Notes: generated by a model not told the origin, from the letters alone. A stretch of 64,000 bases of DNA from Metabacillus halosaccharovorans (GCF_002019635.1 NZ_KV917372.1:62001-126000), one strand, 5' to 3'. Counted from the first letter of the stretch, positions 9,073 through 18,559 are shown. A program made the numbers and translations.

Positions 9073-9522
9073 ATGGAAAAAAACAAATTACTAAAAATGG
9101 ACAATGTCGGCATTGTTGTAGAATCCCTTGATGACGCAATCTCTTTCTTTGAGGAGATTGGTTTGAACCTCGAAGGGCGAGCCACTGTCGAAGGCGAATG
9201 GGCTGGTCGAGTAACCGGATTGGGTTCTCAGTGCGTAGAGATTGCTATGATGGTTACCCCAGATGGCCACAGCCGACTTGAACTTTCGAAATTTCTCACC
9301 CCACCTACTATATCAGATCACCGGACTGCTCCTGTAAATGCCCTTGGTTATCTTCGCGTCATGTTCACTGTTGAAGACATCGACGAAATGGTATCCAGAC
9401 TCACTAAGTATGGTGCTCAGCTCGTTGGCGAAGTGGTTCAGTACGAGGACTCGTATCGGCTCTGCTACATTCGTGGAATCGAAGGACTTCTAATCGGTTT
9501 GGCGGAGCAACTCGGTAACTAA
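9073..9522 (+). CDS. VOC (glyoxalase/bleomycin-resistance) family protein
   Basis: 149 residues with two beta-alpha-beta-beta-beta modules: MDNVGIVVESLDDAISFFEEIG at the start and FTVEDIDEMVSRLTKYGAQL in the second half. Members bind a metal and act as lyases, dioxygenases or binding proteins; the substrate is unknown. An AAGGAGA site precedes the ATG. The codons look more GC-rich than the neighbours, which hints at transfer. Confidence 0.85.
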   Translation: MEKNKLLKMDNVGIVVESLDDAISFFEEIGLNLEGRATVEGEWAGRVTGLGSQCVEIAMMVTPDGHSRLELSKFLTPPTISDHRTAPVNALGYLRVMFTVEDIDEMVSRLTKYGAQLVGEVVQYEDSYRLCYIRGIEGLLIGLAEQLGN

Positions 9523-9876
9523 TAAGTAAGTGATGTTTTATAAAAATCCTTTACTGAAGTATAGATTTCTGAAGTGGAAATTGTTACAGAAAAGCAGTGT
9601 GAAAGTAACTCGAAGAAGTCGGGTACTCATCATATAACACAGTATTCACGCAGAGAGCTCTCCGAGGCTTGGTCGCCAGGAGAAGAAACATACTTTTCAT
9701 AATCGCGAATTATTAATACTTAAAGACACAATTGAAGATATGTTGATTAATTTGTTTAGCTATTCATTGATTTTTTTGGAAGTTGTGGCTAGACAAAAAG
9801 AGTGTTTCATTTTCTAGTCCTAGTTGTTATAATTTAGGAGTTCTTCAACATACAAATTTGAGAGGAAGGGATAAAA
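9523..9876. other. Gene-free stretch of about 350 bases
   Basis: No ORF with a family resemblance and no clear hairpin. The part around 9600-9690 is more GC-rich than usual here and may be decayed coding DNA. Confidence 0.35.
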
Positions 9877-10491
9877 ATGTTCAAAAAAATTGCTGCAGAT
9901 GCGTTAGGCTTGTCTGATATTGGGACAATAATCCAGCCTTCGGACTATGATAAAACGGATGCTGATGATTATGTCATGCATGAAGATCAGGAGAAAATTT
10001 ACTTTCTAATAAAAACAAAGGCGGACGAATATTGTTTTACAAATCTAGCGATTATCCATGTGGATGGTACTAGTGCTGCTTCCTCTAAAAGAACACTAAA
10101 ACGTTATCCATATTCTCAGCATAAAATATCAGGGGTAATGCTTGAAACAGCAGGAAAACTCGATATGGATGTTGAAATTAAATTTCACATTGGAAATGTA
10201 AAAATTGATATTGATGTGAGAAAAGATCAAATCGAACAATTAAAAGATCTTTACAAAGCACTCCTTCAAATTTCAGAAATTACCTATGAAAATGGAATAA
10301 CATTAGACTTTGCATCTCAAAGTTTAGATAAAGCTGTTTCGGTGTTACAAAATGCTAGAACAGATGATAACAATTTAGCAGATACATACAAAGGATTAAC
10401 AGATTTCAGTTTTCAATGGTTAACTTCAGCTCGTGAAAAATACCATGAAAAAGATTTTGGTGCAATATTTGAGAAATATATAAATAACTAA
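9877..10491 (+). CDS. PH-like domain protein, YvbH family
   Basis: 204 residues, matching the length of B. subtilis YvbH. The N-terminal two thirds form a bacterial PH-like domain (IYFLIKTKADEYCFTNLAI, KRTLKRYPYSQHKISGV, VEIKFHIGNVKIDIDV). The C-terminal part is helical (LDKAVSVLQNAR ... FEKYINN). Homologues are soluble and of unknown role. An AGGAAGGG site precedes the ATG and a terminator follows. Confidence 0.85.
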   Translation: MFKKIAADALGLSDIGTIIQPSDYDKTDADDYVMHEDQEKIYFLIKTKADEYCFTNLAIIHVDGTSAASSKRTLKRYPYSQHKISGVMLETAGKLDMDVEIKFHIGNVKIDIDVRKDQIEQLKDLYKALLQISEITYENGITLDFASQSLDKAVSVLQNARTDDNNLADTYKGLTDFSFQWLTSAREKYHEKDFGAIFEKYINN

Positions 10492-10607
10492 TTTAGGATT
10501 TACAAACGCTAAAATGATAAATTATAAGATATTGACTTAAATTAGGTTAGAAAGCCGGCCGCATTTCTTTAATAGAGAGCACTACAAAACGAATACATTT
10601 TATGGGG

Positions 10608-10630
10608 AAACGCCTGTTTGGCGTTTTTTT
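10608..10630 (+). terminator. Rho-independent terminator
   Basis: AAACGCC TGTTT GGCGTTTTTTT, a compact stem with seven T. Confidence 0.88.
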
Positions 10631-10669
10631 GTTTTATCGAAGAGATAATCCCAGCCTAGACTAAGGGAT

Positions 10670-11509
10670 CTAAAAAGCTTCTAGCGAGGTATAAAAAACT
10701 CCCCCTTGAGCCCCTAACATTAAACTAATTCCATTCAAAGCAAATAGGATTGAAAACACTTGAGGGGATACACCATAAATGTTTTGATAAATAAAAGGGC
10801 TTCCTGAAATGTAAGCAAAACAGCCTCCAAATAAAATACCAGAAGCAAGACCATACCCCATAAATTTTCTATCTTTAAGCAAGGTTTTATAGTTTCTTAA
10901 TAGTTCTTTAAAATTACTTGAGATACGTTTCTCTAATGGTAGTGTTTCTTTCACTTTCCAAACTGTCATAATGGTCAAGTATATACCAACAATTCCTGTT
11001 ACAATAAATACTCCTACCCATGAAGTAAAAGAAATGACCCCACTACCTGCAAGTGGTGAAAGTAGTGGGGTAACACTAGTAATGGTTGTAAGAAGAGCAA
11101 AAAACTTTGTTAATTCAACACCATTATATAGATCACTAACGATTGCACGAGCAATAACAAGCCCTGCAGAAGCTGTAAATCCTTGTATAAAACGTAAAAT
11201 AATAAAAATTTCAACGTTTGGTGAAATTGCACAGCCGACAGAAGATATGAAAAAAAGAATCATAGAGAATAGCATAGGTTTTCGTCTGCCATAAACATCA
11301 CTTAACGGACCAATTACAATTTGACCTAAGCTTAATCCCAATAGGGCAGATGTTAAACTCGCTTGGACCAACGATGCGCTTGTTCCAAAGAACCTCATAA
11401 TTTCGGGAAATGATGAAAGATACATATCAACAGTAAATGGGCCTAACGCACAAAAGACTGCTAATAAAAGTGCAAATCGAACCTCATGTTTATTTGTCTT
11501 CGAATTCAA
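10670..11509 (-). pseudogene. Bcr/CflA-type multidrug exporter (MFS), 3'-truncated
   Basis: 279 residues against about 400 for intact Bcr/CflA transporters. The N-terminal six-helix half is complete, with the MFS motif PLSDVYGRRKP between helices 2 and 3, and the first helices of the second half follow. The frame then leaves the family after LMLGAQ and ends in an unrelated GGVFYTSLEAF tail. It is last in a minus-strand operon with two NTF2-like genes, divergent from a TetR regulator. Probably non-functional. Confidence 0.8.
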
Positions 11510-11527
11510 ATTTTTTACAACTCCTTT

Positions 11528-11896
11528 TTAAATATTTGTTGCTATAGCATTCACTGGATACCAATTGTCTCCTCGCTTGTCAAAATGCATTTCTGTTTTC
11601 ATATTCCAAGTGTTTCTAAAACCATAAATTCTAGCATCAATTTTTGTATCACAAATGAGAATAGCCGTATTAGAATTTATTGTGATTGTTGTTTTTTGAG
11701 GCATAGTTTTGAAGTATTTCATTTCTTCGTTTTCTATTTGTTCAAGCCATTCTTGCTTACTTTGATGGTATCCAGTCATGTGTACCGATACATAGTCATC
11801 ACCAAGGATTTTGTTCAATGTTTTAATATCTTTATTAACCATTGCATCATTCATTCGATTAAATACAGTTAGGATTTTTTGTTTATCTTCACTCAT
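11528..11896 (-). CDS. NTF2-like (SnoaL/DUF4440-type) protein
   Basis: About 122 residues from the ATG at 11896 (MSEDKQKIL). A GGAGG lies upstream with a long 14-base gap, so the start is not certain. It has the cone-shaped fold pattern: an N-terminal helical DAMVNKDIKTLNKILGDDYVSVH segment, then beta strands ending DKRGDNWYPVNAIATNI. The family includes small-molecule isomerases and ketosteroid-like enzymes. It lies 18 bases before the truncated exporter, presumably co-transcribed. Confidence 0.75.
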   Translation of the reverse strand: MSEDKQKILTVFNRMNDAMVNKDIKTLNKILGDDYVSVHMTGYHQSKQEWLEQIENEEMKYFKTMPQKTTITINSNTAILICDTKIDARIYGFRNTWNMKTEMHFDKRGDNWYPVNAIATNI

Positions 11897-12000
11897 ATTT
11901 GTACGTGTGACCTCCTTTTCGTCATCATTCAATCTTTTAACCAAAATGGGTCAATCTATTAATTGGACAACCCACTTTAGAAATTACTGAAAATAAGTAA

Positions 12001-12462
12001 TTATTGACTTAATTCTTGTCTATCATTCCACACAAAATTTGAAGTTCTTTTAGCGATCAGCCACTGTCCGTTCTCATAGACGTATTCATCAATATAAGAT
12101 ACTGCTGAAGCGTTATTTATTTTCTTTCCATTTAAGGAGTTTATAAGATCTACCCGACAATAGAGAGCCCCTTCGGCTTTATCCCCGTTTATTTTCACAA
12201 CATGTTGACCATTAATATGATAAACAGTCTCGAAATTCGATAGGAAAGCCTCAAAAGCTTCTCCAATTTGTTTAGTCCCCTTTAAACTTGAAGTTAACTC
12301 TCCGTTTACATAGGAATTTACTGTTGCATCTTTAGTAAAAAGCTCTGTTTGCTTCCAAACCTCTTTCTTGTCCGCTAGTATTGAGAAATTATCCACGAGT
12401 ACTCTGAGGGCTCTTACGTTTTCTAATTCTTCAATTCTCTTTTCTAAATTTGTTTGAGTCAT
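12001..12462 (-). CDS. SnoaL-like NTF2-superfamily protein
   Basis: 153 residues. The pattern EELENVRALRVLVDNFSILADKK ... LFTKDATV is typical of SnoaL_4-type domains, followed by GQHVVKINGDKAEGALYCRVDL and a YENGQWLIAKR strand. First gene of a minus-strand operon, divergent from the TetR gene at 12682. An AGGAGG lies before the ATG. Reaction unknown; the context suggests a detoxification operon switched by the TetR protein. Confidence 0.8.
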   Translation of the reverse strand: MTQTNLEKRIEELENVRALRVLVDNFSILADKKEVWKQTELFTKDATVNSYVNGELTSSLKGTKQIGEAFEAFLSNFETVYHINGQHVVKINGDKAEGALYCRVDLINSLNGKKINNASAVSYIDEYVYENGQWLIAKRTSNFVWNDRQELSQ

Positions 12463-12681
12463 ATTATTTCCTCCTAAATTTGATTGGTGTGGTCATTGCA
12501 GTATTTATATTGATTTTGTTGTGAAGAGTAAATCATTATATTCTCTGCTAAAAGACCAATTCTTAAATATGCAATAATCCTTTTTTGATGCGATATATGA
12601 GAGCATAAATTCGCATTGGAGTATTAATTCACAGTATCAAAAAAACTGTGTAATATTTTTGGATAATGTGGAGGTCATCAG

Positions 12682-13230
12682 GTGGTTAAAAAAGTGGATA
12701 GAAGAATAGCTAAATCTCAAGAAGCAATAAAACATGCTTTTATTGAATTAATCAATGAAAAGCATTTCGACAAAATTACGTTACAAGATATTGCTGATAG
12801 AGCGAATGTTAGTAGAAGAACCATTTATCTTCATTACATGGATAAATTCGATCTGCTTGATAAACTTATCGAAGAACACATTAAGAAACTTGAAGAAATG
12901 TTCGAATCGTTATCTGAAGCTGACTTTATTACTAGTGGTCAGACAATCTTTGAATATTTTCAAAAGAATTATCTATTCTTTTCAACGATGTTGGTTGGTG
13001 GAGGAGCCCGTATTTTTCGAGCACAATACATTGAGTTTTCTGTTGAACTGTTAAAGAATGAGGTCAATATTGGCGAAGGCAAAAATAAGGGATTGAGTGA
13101 AGATATTATTCTTCGATTTGTTTCTGCTGCTTATGTAGAGGTAGTGGAATGGTGGCTGAATAATGAAATGCCTTATCCACCGCGTGTCATGGCAGAACAA
13201 GTGGGGTTATTGGTGAAGAGGATTTTATAA
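12682..13230 (+). CDS. TetR/AcrR family regulator
   Basis: 182 residues from a GTG seven bases after GGAGG. The N-terminal helix-turn-helix is textbook: AFIELINEKHFDKITLQDIA and NVSRRTIYLHYMDKFDLLD. The C-terminal ligand domain ends YPPRVMAEQVGLLVKRIL and resembles TetR_C regulators of the YxaF/DhaS group. It is transcribed away from the SnoaL-NTF2-exporter operon and is likely its repressor. Confidence 0.88.
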   Translation: MVKKVDRRIAKSQEAIKHAFIELINEKHFDKITLQDIADRANVSRRTIYLHYMDKFDLLDKLIEEHIKKLEEMFESLSEADFITSGQTIFEYFQKNYLFFSTMLVGGGARIFRAQYIEFSVELLKNEVNIGEGKNKGLSEDIILRFVSAAYVEVVEWWLNNEMPYPPRVMAEQVGLLVKRIL

Positions 13231-13278
13231 TTTTCTTATATTCATTAAATTAAGTCGAGATTCCGAAGGATGGTACTT

Positions 13279-13312
13279 ACACTAACTGGCAGGATAGTTC
13301 AATAGGAGGAAT
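13279..13312 (+). repeat. JR hairpin motif
   Basis: ACTAACTGGCAGGATAGTT: ACTAAC faces GATAGTT across GGCAG, then CAATAGGAGG. Confidence 0.5.
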
Positions 13313-13494
13313 GAAAATTCAATTTCTATATAATATCGTATTTGACTCAAATTTCAAACTTAAAAGTCCCTTTAATAAAATGTTCATTTTATTATATCCC
13401 CAAAAATTCTTTAACTTATTTCTAAAAGAATAAATATCCTTCAAGAGTACAATATATAAACGCAAGATTAAATCAACTTGTGAGGGGGATTTTT

Positions 13495-13980
13495 ATGGGC
13501 GACTTTTTAGGTTTATTTGGTGATGACAAATCAAGAAATCAAGAAAATGATAATGAACCAAGAATTCAAGGTGATCAAACAAGCGGTGCATTACAGCTTC
13601 ATAAAGAAGAGTTAGATATTACAAAAAATAATGTCGATGCAGGAGAAGTGGTCCTATCTAAAGATGTTGTTGAAGAACAAAAATCCGTTGATGTTCCTGT
13701 AATGCATGAGGAAGTTGTTATAAAGAGAACTCCGATTAATAATGAACGAAGTGATGAATCCATCAGCTCTGAGGAGACTATTCATATTCCTGTTACCCAA
13801 GAACAAGTTGAGGTAAACAAGTACACGGTAACTACTGAGGAGATTTCCGCCTCTAAACGTCAAGTTCAGGAAACTCAACAAGTTCAAGAAACTCTTAAAC
13901 ACGAAGAGGCACATGTTAATACAACTGGAAGTGTAGATATTAGAGATGGTTCAGGCTTTGAAGATATAAATAACAGCTAA
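13495..13980 (+). CDS. DUF2382 (YsnF/AvaK) domain protein
   Basis: 161 residues from the ATG at 13495, which has an AGGGGG site; the upstream GTG would place that site inside the coding region. After an acidic N-terminus comes one DUF2382 domain: LHKEELDITKNNVDAGEV, VDVPVMHEEVVIKR, IHIPVTQEQVEVNK, and a closing ETLKHEEAHVNTTG. The family is linked to general stress in Bacillus. Followed by a terminator and a second DUF2382 gene. Confidence 0.85.
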   Translation: MGDFLGLFGDDKSRNQENDNEPRIQGDQTSGALQLHKEELDITKNNVDAGEVVLSKDVVEEQKSVDVPVMHEEVVIKRTPINNERSDESISSEETIHIPVTQEQVEVNKYTVTTEEISASKRQVQETQQVQETLKHEEAHVNTTGSVDIRDGSGFEDINNS

Positions 13981-13988
13981 AAACAATT

Positions 13989-14022
13989 ACACCTTTTCAT
14001 TACTTAATGAAAAGGTGTTTTA
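13989..14022 (+). terminator. Rho-independent terminator between the two DUF2382 genes
   Basis: ACACCTTTTCATT pairs perfectly with AATGAAAAGGTGT around ACTT, followed by TTT. Confidence 0.85.
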
Positions 14023-14049
14023 ACCATTTTTTTTGGGAGGACATTAAAG

Positions 14050-14481
14050 TTGCATAATGAGCAAAATTCAACTCATGATCATCAAGAGGAAATAACGCTT
14101 GAATTACATAAGGAAGAATTTCAGGTAAGTAAAAAAATTATTGAAACAGCAAAAGTTAATGTATATAAGAAAACTTATACCATAGAAAAGCAAATTTTGG
14201 TTCCTGTAACCTATGAAGAACTAATCATTGAGAAAAAGATATTAAATCCCGAAAGTACCACGGATGCAAAAGATGAAACGATACGTATTCCTTTAAGTGA
14301 AGAGCGTATTGAGATAACGAAACACCCAATAATATTTGAGGATGTTGAAATTTATAAGAAAAAAATAGAAGAACATATACAATTAAATGAAACTTTAAAG
14401 GAGGAGAAACTTCATATTGATACTGTAGGAGATATAAGGGTAATGGTTGATAATCAAACATCAACTTCTGAGTTACTATGA
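14050..14481 (+). CDS. DUF2382 (YsnF/AvaK) domain protein, second copy
   Basis: 143 residues from a TTG nine bases after GGGAGG. Same domain order as its neighbour: LELHKEEFQVSKK, ILVPVTYEELIIEKK, IRIPLSEERIEITK, LNETLKEEKLHIDTVGD. It lacks the first protein's acidic leader. The pair is a tandem duplication that has diverged considerably. Confidence 0.82.
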   Translation: MHNEQNSTHDHQEEITLELHKEEFQVSKKIIETAKVNVYKKTYTIEKQILVPVTYEELIIEKKILNPESTTDAKDETIRIPLSEERIEITKHPIIFEDVEIYKKKIEEHIQLNETLKEEKLHIDTVGDIRVMVDNQTSTSELL

Positions 14482-15080
14482 AAATGTACATAAGAAAGAC
14501 CCCAAGAGAGGAAGGTTGGGCTTCTTAATTGGTACATAAAAATTTCAAATGAAATATATTCACTTTAAATTATTTTATTTATTCATCCTTTTATTAATTA
14601 CTTGCTTATTTTCCCTACAAGATTTTTTCAATGGCTTAACAAACAAGGTAAAGAAAGCTCTTTGTTGTAGGATAGAAAGTGCTTAATGAACTAACGGGCG
14701 CAGTTCTAAAATAAGAAATGCGCTATTTCTTTATGTGAAATAAGACACTATTATTCCATATTAGTTTGTATAGTATTACAAGAAGTGGTGGATTTCTGTC
14801 TTTTATTATCAACTATAAATTAGTGTATAATCTCTTTTTTTATGAAAACTTGAATTTTTTGTATATTATTTTTGTGATGAACAAAATGGAAACGACAGTA
14901 TCCATTTTTCAGCAGCGTTTTTATAAAGTTCAAGATTTATCCATGAAGCAAGTTCATGAAATGCCATTTCGTGTATTAGGTCGACAATAAACCCTACTAT
15001 GATAACGCTGTTAAAATTATTTCAAACATATCTGTTGATGATTTTTTTGTTTTGTAATTATAACCTGTCTCCTCGCCCGG
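14482..15080. other. Gap of about 600 bases with hairpins and one doubtful small ORF
   Basis: Contains an imperfect terminator-like hairpin near 14495-14520 (CCCCAA/TTGGG), a JR/SR-type hairpin at 14687-14735 (GCGCA ... TGCGC then TTTCTTT), and a 37-codon ORF at 14877-14990 without a clear binding site that I do not recognise. Confidence 0.4.
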
Positions 15081-15974
15081 TTATTGAGTAAAATTCTCCA
15101 GTATTTCATTCAACTGTTTTCTTAATTCAATGCTTATGGGACCCATTGGCAGTCGCAAGGTGTCCGTTGCTAAGATACCTTGTTTTGCAAGGACCCATTT
15201 TAGAGGTGAGGGATTGGATTCTTGAAATAAGCTTTTGATTAATGGACCTAGAGAGTCAAATACTCTTTTTGACGAAACCAATTCATTTTGATTAAAAAGT
15301 CTATAAACCTCCAAAAAAAGATCTGTATGAATATTTGCAGAAGCTAGAATTCCTCCTGAAGCTCCTTGCTCTAACATTGAATAAAAATTAATATCATCAC
15401 CACAAAGTATGGGTTTTGTTTTATCTAGTTTAGAGATGAGATTAATGTTTCTAGTACTGTCTTTCAAACCAATAACACCATTCATATCCAATATTGAATT
15501 GACTGTATCCGTTGATAAATGAATGCACGTACGGGAAGGAACCTCATATGCGACCACAGGGACTCCCACTCGCACAACTTTTCGAAAATGTTCAAGTACC
15601 CCCTCTTGTGAAGGTCGGTTATAATAAGGAGTTACCACTAGGACCGCATCAGCACCAATTTCACCGGCAATTTCTGTTCTTTTTACTGTTGTAGCTGTGC
15701 TATTAGTTCCTGTTCCAACAATTATTGGAATCCTTTTAGAACACTTATTAAAGTATTGCTTCGTTACTCGGACTAAATCTTCTACTTCTTTCCAAGACAA
15801 TGTTGGCGCTTCGCCTGTAGTTCCATTGATTACTAGACCACGTATATCATGGTGTAATAAAGATTTTAAATATCTATTATAGGAATCCCAATCCAATTCC
15901 TCGTTCGATTTAAATGGTGTCACCGTTGGAACAAATATACCTGATAAATCCTTCTCTTTTAACACTATACTCAC
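15081..15974 (-). CDS. dapA: 4-hydroxy-tetrahydrodipicolinate synthase family (DapA-like) aldolase
   Basis: 297 residues, full length for the TIM-barrel DHDPS/N-acetylneuraminate-lyase family. Motifs in order: GIFVPTVTPF, NGTTGEAPTL (substrate carboxylate site), TPYYNRPSQEG (catalytic Tyr), YEVPSRT (Arg) and VIGLKDS with the Schiff-base Lys. All DapA residues are present, but YEVPSRT replaces the common YNVPSRT. It is divergent from a LysR regulator, not in a lysine operon, so it may serve a catabolic aldolase role. Confidence 0.85.
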   Translation of the reverse strand: MSIVLKEKDLSGIFVPTVTPFKSNEELDWDSYNRYLKSLLHHDIRGLVINGTTGEAPTLSWKEVEDLVRVTKQYFNKCSKRIPIIVGTGTNSTATTVKRTEIAGEIGADAVLVVTPYYNRPSQEGVLEHFRKVVRVGVPVVAYEVPSRTCIHLSTDTVNSILDMNGVIGLKDSTRNINLISKLDKTKPILCGDDINFYSMLEQGASGGILASANIHTDLFLEVYRLFNQNELVSSKRVFDSLGPLIKSLFQESNPSPLKWVLAKQGILATDTLRLPMGPISIELRKQLNEILENFTQ

Positions 15975-16037
15975 CCCTAACTTTTGATTGACTTCACTAT
16001 AACATGGTATTATTCATCGGTGTTAGCTATAATATGT

Positions 16038-16062
16038 GATAAGTATTATCAAAAATTTTGAT
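16038..16062. promoter_or_regulatory. Palindromic operator between dapA-like and lysR genes
   Basis: Two overlapping palindromes: GATAAGTATTATC (16038-16050) and ATCAAAAATTTTGAT (16048-16062). They lie in the 100-base divergent promoter region, as expected for LysR-type boxes. Confidence 0.55.
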
Positions 16063-16076
16063 AAGAGGGTGATGAT

Positions 16077-16943
16077 ATGGATATCACTTATTTCCAAACA
16101 TTTCGGGAAGTCGCAGCTCATAACAGCTTTACTAAAGCAGCATATGAGCTTGGATACGCCCAATCAAGCGTAACGATGCAAATTCAGAAGTTAGAGAAAT
16201 TATATGAAGTTAAGTTATTTGAACGGTATGGGAAAGGTCTTCGTCTAACTAATGCAGGCGAAGAGTTGCTGAGAATAGCTGCTCAAATGCTTGATTTGTT
16301 TCAACAATCAAAGGAACGTTTGAATATTCTAGAAGGGGGTACCCTTTCAATTGGCACTATTGATTCGTTAGCTTCATACTATCTCCCTTCCTTTATTCAA
16401 AATATCCGCCAAAAATATCCGACTATGAACATAAGACTTCAGCCTGATCATGAACCGTTAATTATCGGAAAAGTCAGGGAAGGAGAGTTCGATATCGGAC
16501 TTTTGTTTGAAAACAAGCCGTCTGATTCAATTCTACGATATTTGAAAATAAGGGAAGAACCTCTAGTACTGATTGCTAATAAAAATCACCCCTTTTCAAC
16601 CCTACAGACAATTACTCTCGACCATCTCGCTGAAGTGGATTGGATTATGCCAGAAGCAAGCTGTAACTATCGGATTATGCTAGAAAGAGTACTTCGGGAG
16701 AACAACATCAATTATAAAGTCGGTTTAGAGTTAGGAAATCCAGAAGCAATAAAGCGTTGCTTGATGACAGGATTCGGTATCTCATTACTTCCTCGAATTA
16801 CTGTTTTAGATGAAATCCAAAGAGGGGACATAGTCGTTCTCCCCTTTGCACATCAGGACATCAGGCTAGACCTTCAACTGATTATTCATCCGAAGAAGTG
16901 GATTTCTAGGGTACTTAAAGATTTTATGGAATTACTTCACTAA
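16077..16943 (+). CDS. LysR family transcriptional regulator
   Basis: 288 residues. The N-terminal winged HTH is canonical (MDITYFQTFREVAAHNSFTK, then SSVTMQIQKLEKLYEVKLFER), followed by a substrate-binding domain starting LSIGTIDSLASYYLP and containing GFGISLLPR. Divergent from the dapA-like gene and probably its regulator. Confidence 0.9.
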   Translation: MDITYFQTFREVAAHNSFTKAAYELGYAQSSVTMQIQKLEKLYEVKLFERYGKGLRLTNAGEELLRIAAQMLDLFQQSKERLNILEGGTLSIGTIDSLASYYLPSFIQNIRQKYPTMNIRLQPDHEPLIIGKVREGEFDIGLLFENKPSDSILRYLKIREEPLVLIANKNHPFSTLQTITLDHLAEVDWIMPEASCNYRIMLERVLRENNINYKVGLELGNPEAIKRCLMTGFGISLLPRITVLDEIQRGDIVVLPFAHQDIRLDLQLIIHPKKWISRVLKDFMELLH

Positions 16944-16970
16944 CGGGCGCTTTAGCATAACTATCCAAAT

Positions 16971-17010
16971 AAAAAAGTCGGTTCCTTAGCTTACAGGAAT
17001 ACGACTTTTT
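16971..17010 (+). terminator. Terminator after lysR
   Basis: AAAAAGTCGGTTCC pairs with GGAATACGACTTTTT. Confidence 0.85.
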
Positions 17011-17337
17011 AGGTTGCAATTTCCTTAACGTATAATACCTTCATTTTGTCGCCAGGACCCCAATAAGGCGCTTAGTTTGGTTAATATCACAATTTTAATT
17101 GTAGTATTTTCCATTAAAGGTTGAATTTTTAATGATGAAAGTAAACAAGAAATCTTACGAAGCTCTATATGGAGACGTAGTGAGGATGAGTGGAAGATGG
17201 TCTTTCACCAAGGAACAAAATAAGACCTTACAATTTGAAATTCTTATTCAACAATATAAGCTCGATTGCCGTACAACTTTACGCCAGAAAAGGGCCATTT
17301 TACGGGAAAATTCCTTGGGGAGGAAGGAGTTATACGC
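17011..17337. other. Stretch with two unconvincing overlapping ORFs
   Basis: ORFs of 61-69 codons begin at 17132 and 17190 in different frames. Neither resembles a known family. It may be decayed coding DNA. Confidence 0.3.
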
Positions 17338-17445
17338 TTGATTTATTTTATAGAAATCTTGCAAGTTGTAGCTAGTGTTTTGCTTATTATAAGTGCTGGT
17401 TTCTATCTAAGGCATTTAGAAAAGACTAAAAGGCAAAGGCGGTAA
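17338..17445 (+). CDS. Small single-pass membrane protein, 35 aa
   Basis: TTG at 17338 is eight bases after AGGAAGGAG, an excellent site. The product has one membrane segment (IEILQVVASVLLIISAGFYL) and a basic C-terminal tail (HLEKTKRQRR), so the tail should be cytoplasmic. It directly abuts the methyltransferase relic. Function unknown. Confidence 0.5.
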   Translation: MIYFIEILQVVASVLLIISAGFYLRHLEKTKRQRR

Positions 17446-17645
17446 TGGATTTACTACCTTTGTTTAGTAATCATGAAAGTATTCGGGTATTGGATTTAGG
17501 ATCTTGAGTAGGCAGAAATAGTATTCCAATTGCACAATAAATAAAAAATAAAAACGGAAAAGTTGTTTGTATAGATTATTGGATCAGCATTAGATAAATT
17601 GAAACTATATAGCGCAGAGTATGAGCTCGTTCATAGATATCACCA
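17446..17645 (+). pseudogene. SAM-dependent methyltransferase relic
   Basis: The first ~65 codons of a class I methyltransferase remain: SIRVLDLGS, then an in-frame TGA where the glycine of the SAM loop is expected, VGRNSIPIAQ, another stop, then NGKVVCIDY (acidic loop) and a shifted SALDKLKLYSAEYE. At least two stops and a frameshift break it, and the catalytic half is missing. Confidence 0.7.
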
Positions 17646-17761
17646 CTTATAATTTATGGTATTAGCATATCCACGAAAAAAAGATTATGAATTATATAAT
17701 GTCTATTGCGTTGCAGTTCTCATCAATTGTGAATGAATGATGCAAATAGCAACATAAATAA

Positions 17762-17795
17762 AGCTAGGATAATCCTAGCTGTTGGAGTTTTTTTT
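17762..17795 (+). terminator. Rho-independent terminator
   Basis: AGCTAGGA TAA TCCTAGCT, followed after seven bases by eight T. It could also serve the convergent gene at 17921. Confidence 0.7.
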
Positions 17796-17920
17796 GATTC
17801 GTTTGTTTGTATCAAGAGTAATTTTTATAAGGATAGCACTAAATATACTGGAAAGTAATGCAGAGCTAATACCCATCCACATAATTGTTTTAAGCTTGCC
17901 TTTGTAATTTGGAAACATAT

Positions 17921-18424
17921 TCATTCTCCTTTATGAGGGTTATTTTCAGGGATTTGTTTATTAGGAAGTTTTCTAATAATAGCTATAAAAGTTCTAGACA
18001 TTAAAAATGTAAATGTCATGGAATAAAAACTAGTAAAGGCATTCCATCCCTTTTTGAAATTAATCAGACTTGTTCTAGTTTCAAAGAAATACTCGACTAA
18101 TGCCATTGGTACACTAAAAAAAAGAGTCTTAATTAAAATTCCAAATAAATTCGATGATTTTGTTACTTGGTTGTAGTATACACACGCAATTGGATAGAGC
18201 AAATAATCAAATATAAAGCTAATGTCAAACGACTTAAATAACTTAACTGGATATGAAATATAGCCTTTTCTTACAACTAACTTATCCAGAATTGAGGAAA
18301 GATACCCTTTAAATAAAAAAATAAGCATCCAGTCTTTGACTGGAGTTTTTCTCATTAAATTGAAAAAAGAAATTAAACCAAATACTAATAAAAATCTTAG
18401 TGTGTTTTTTTCGAATTTATTCAT
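17921..18424 (-). CDS. CBO0543 family membrane protein
   Basis: About 167 residues from the ATG at 18424, which follows AAAGGA; a longer frame to 18475 lacks a site. Hydrophobic segments alternate with KTPVKDWMLIFLFKGYLSS, VVRKGYISYPVKLF and DYLLYPIACVYYNQ, which is typical of the family's second subtype. Its closest relative in the window is the minus-strand gene at 24772 (YPNRLFF, FEYFVYPGLCALFN). Function unknown. Confidence 0.75.
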   Translation of the reverse strand: MNKFEKNTLRFLLVFGLISFFNLMRKTPVKDWMLIFLFKGYLSSILDKLVVRKGYISYPVKLFKSFDISFIFDYLLYPIACVYYNQVTKSSNLFGILIKTLFFSVPMALVEYFFETRTSLINFKKGWNAFTSFYSMTFTFLMSRTFIAIIRKLPNKQIPENNPHKGE

Positions 18425-18559
18425 AAGGTATCCTTTCAATAATTTTATTAATAAAGTTAATTTCCGATTAATCAATAATATTTATTCATTTATCTATCAC
18501 TTTTTAGATTGATGCATTATGTATTTTAATACGCAATTCGAGTAAATTGTGTAATAGTG

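Noticed and set aside
14877-14990. 37-codon ORF after the DUF2382 genes
   Set aside because: No clear SD, no recognisable family; left as a note in the gap entry.
17132-17375. Overlapping ORFs of 61-69 codons in two frames
   Set aside because: Neither resembles a protein family; more likely decayed sequence.
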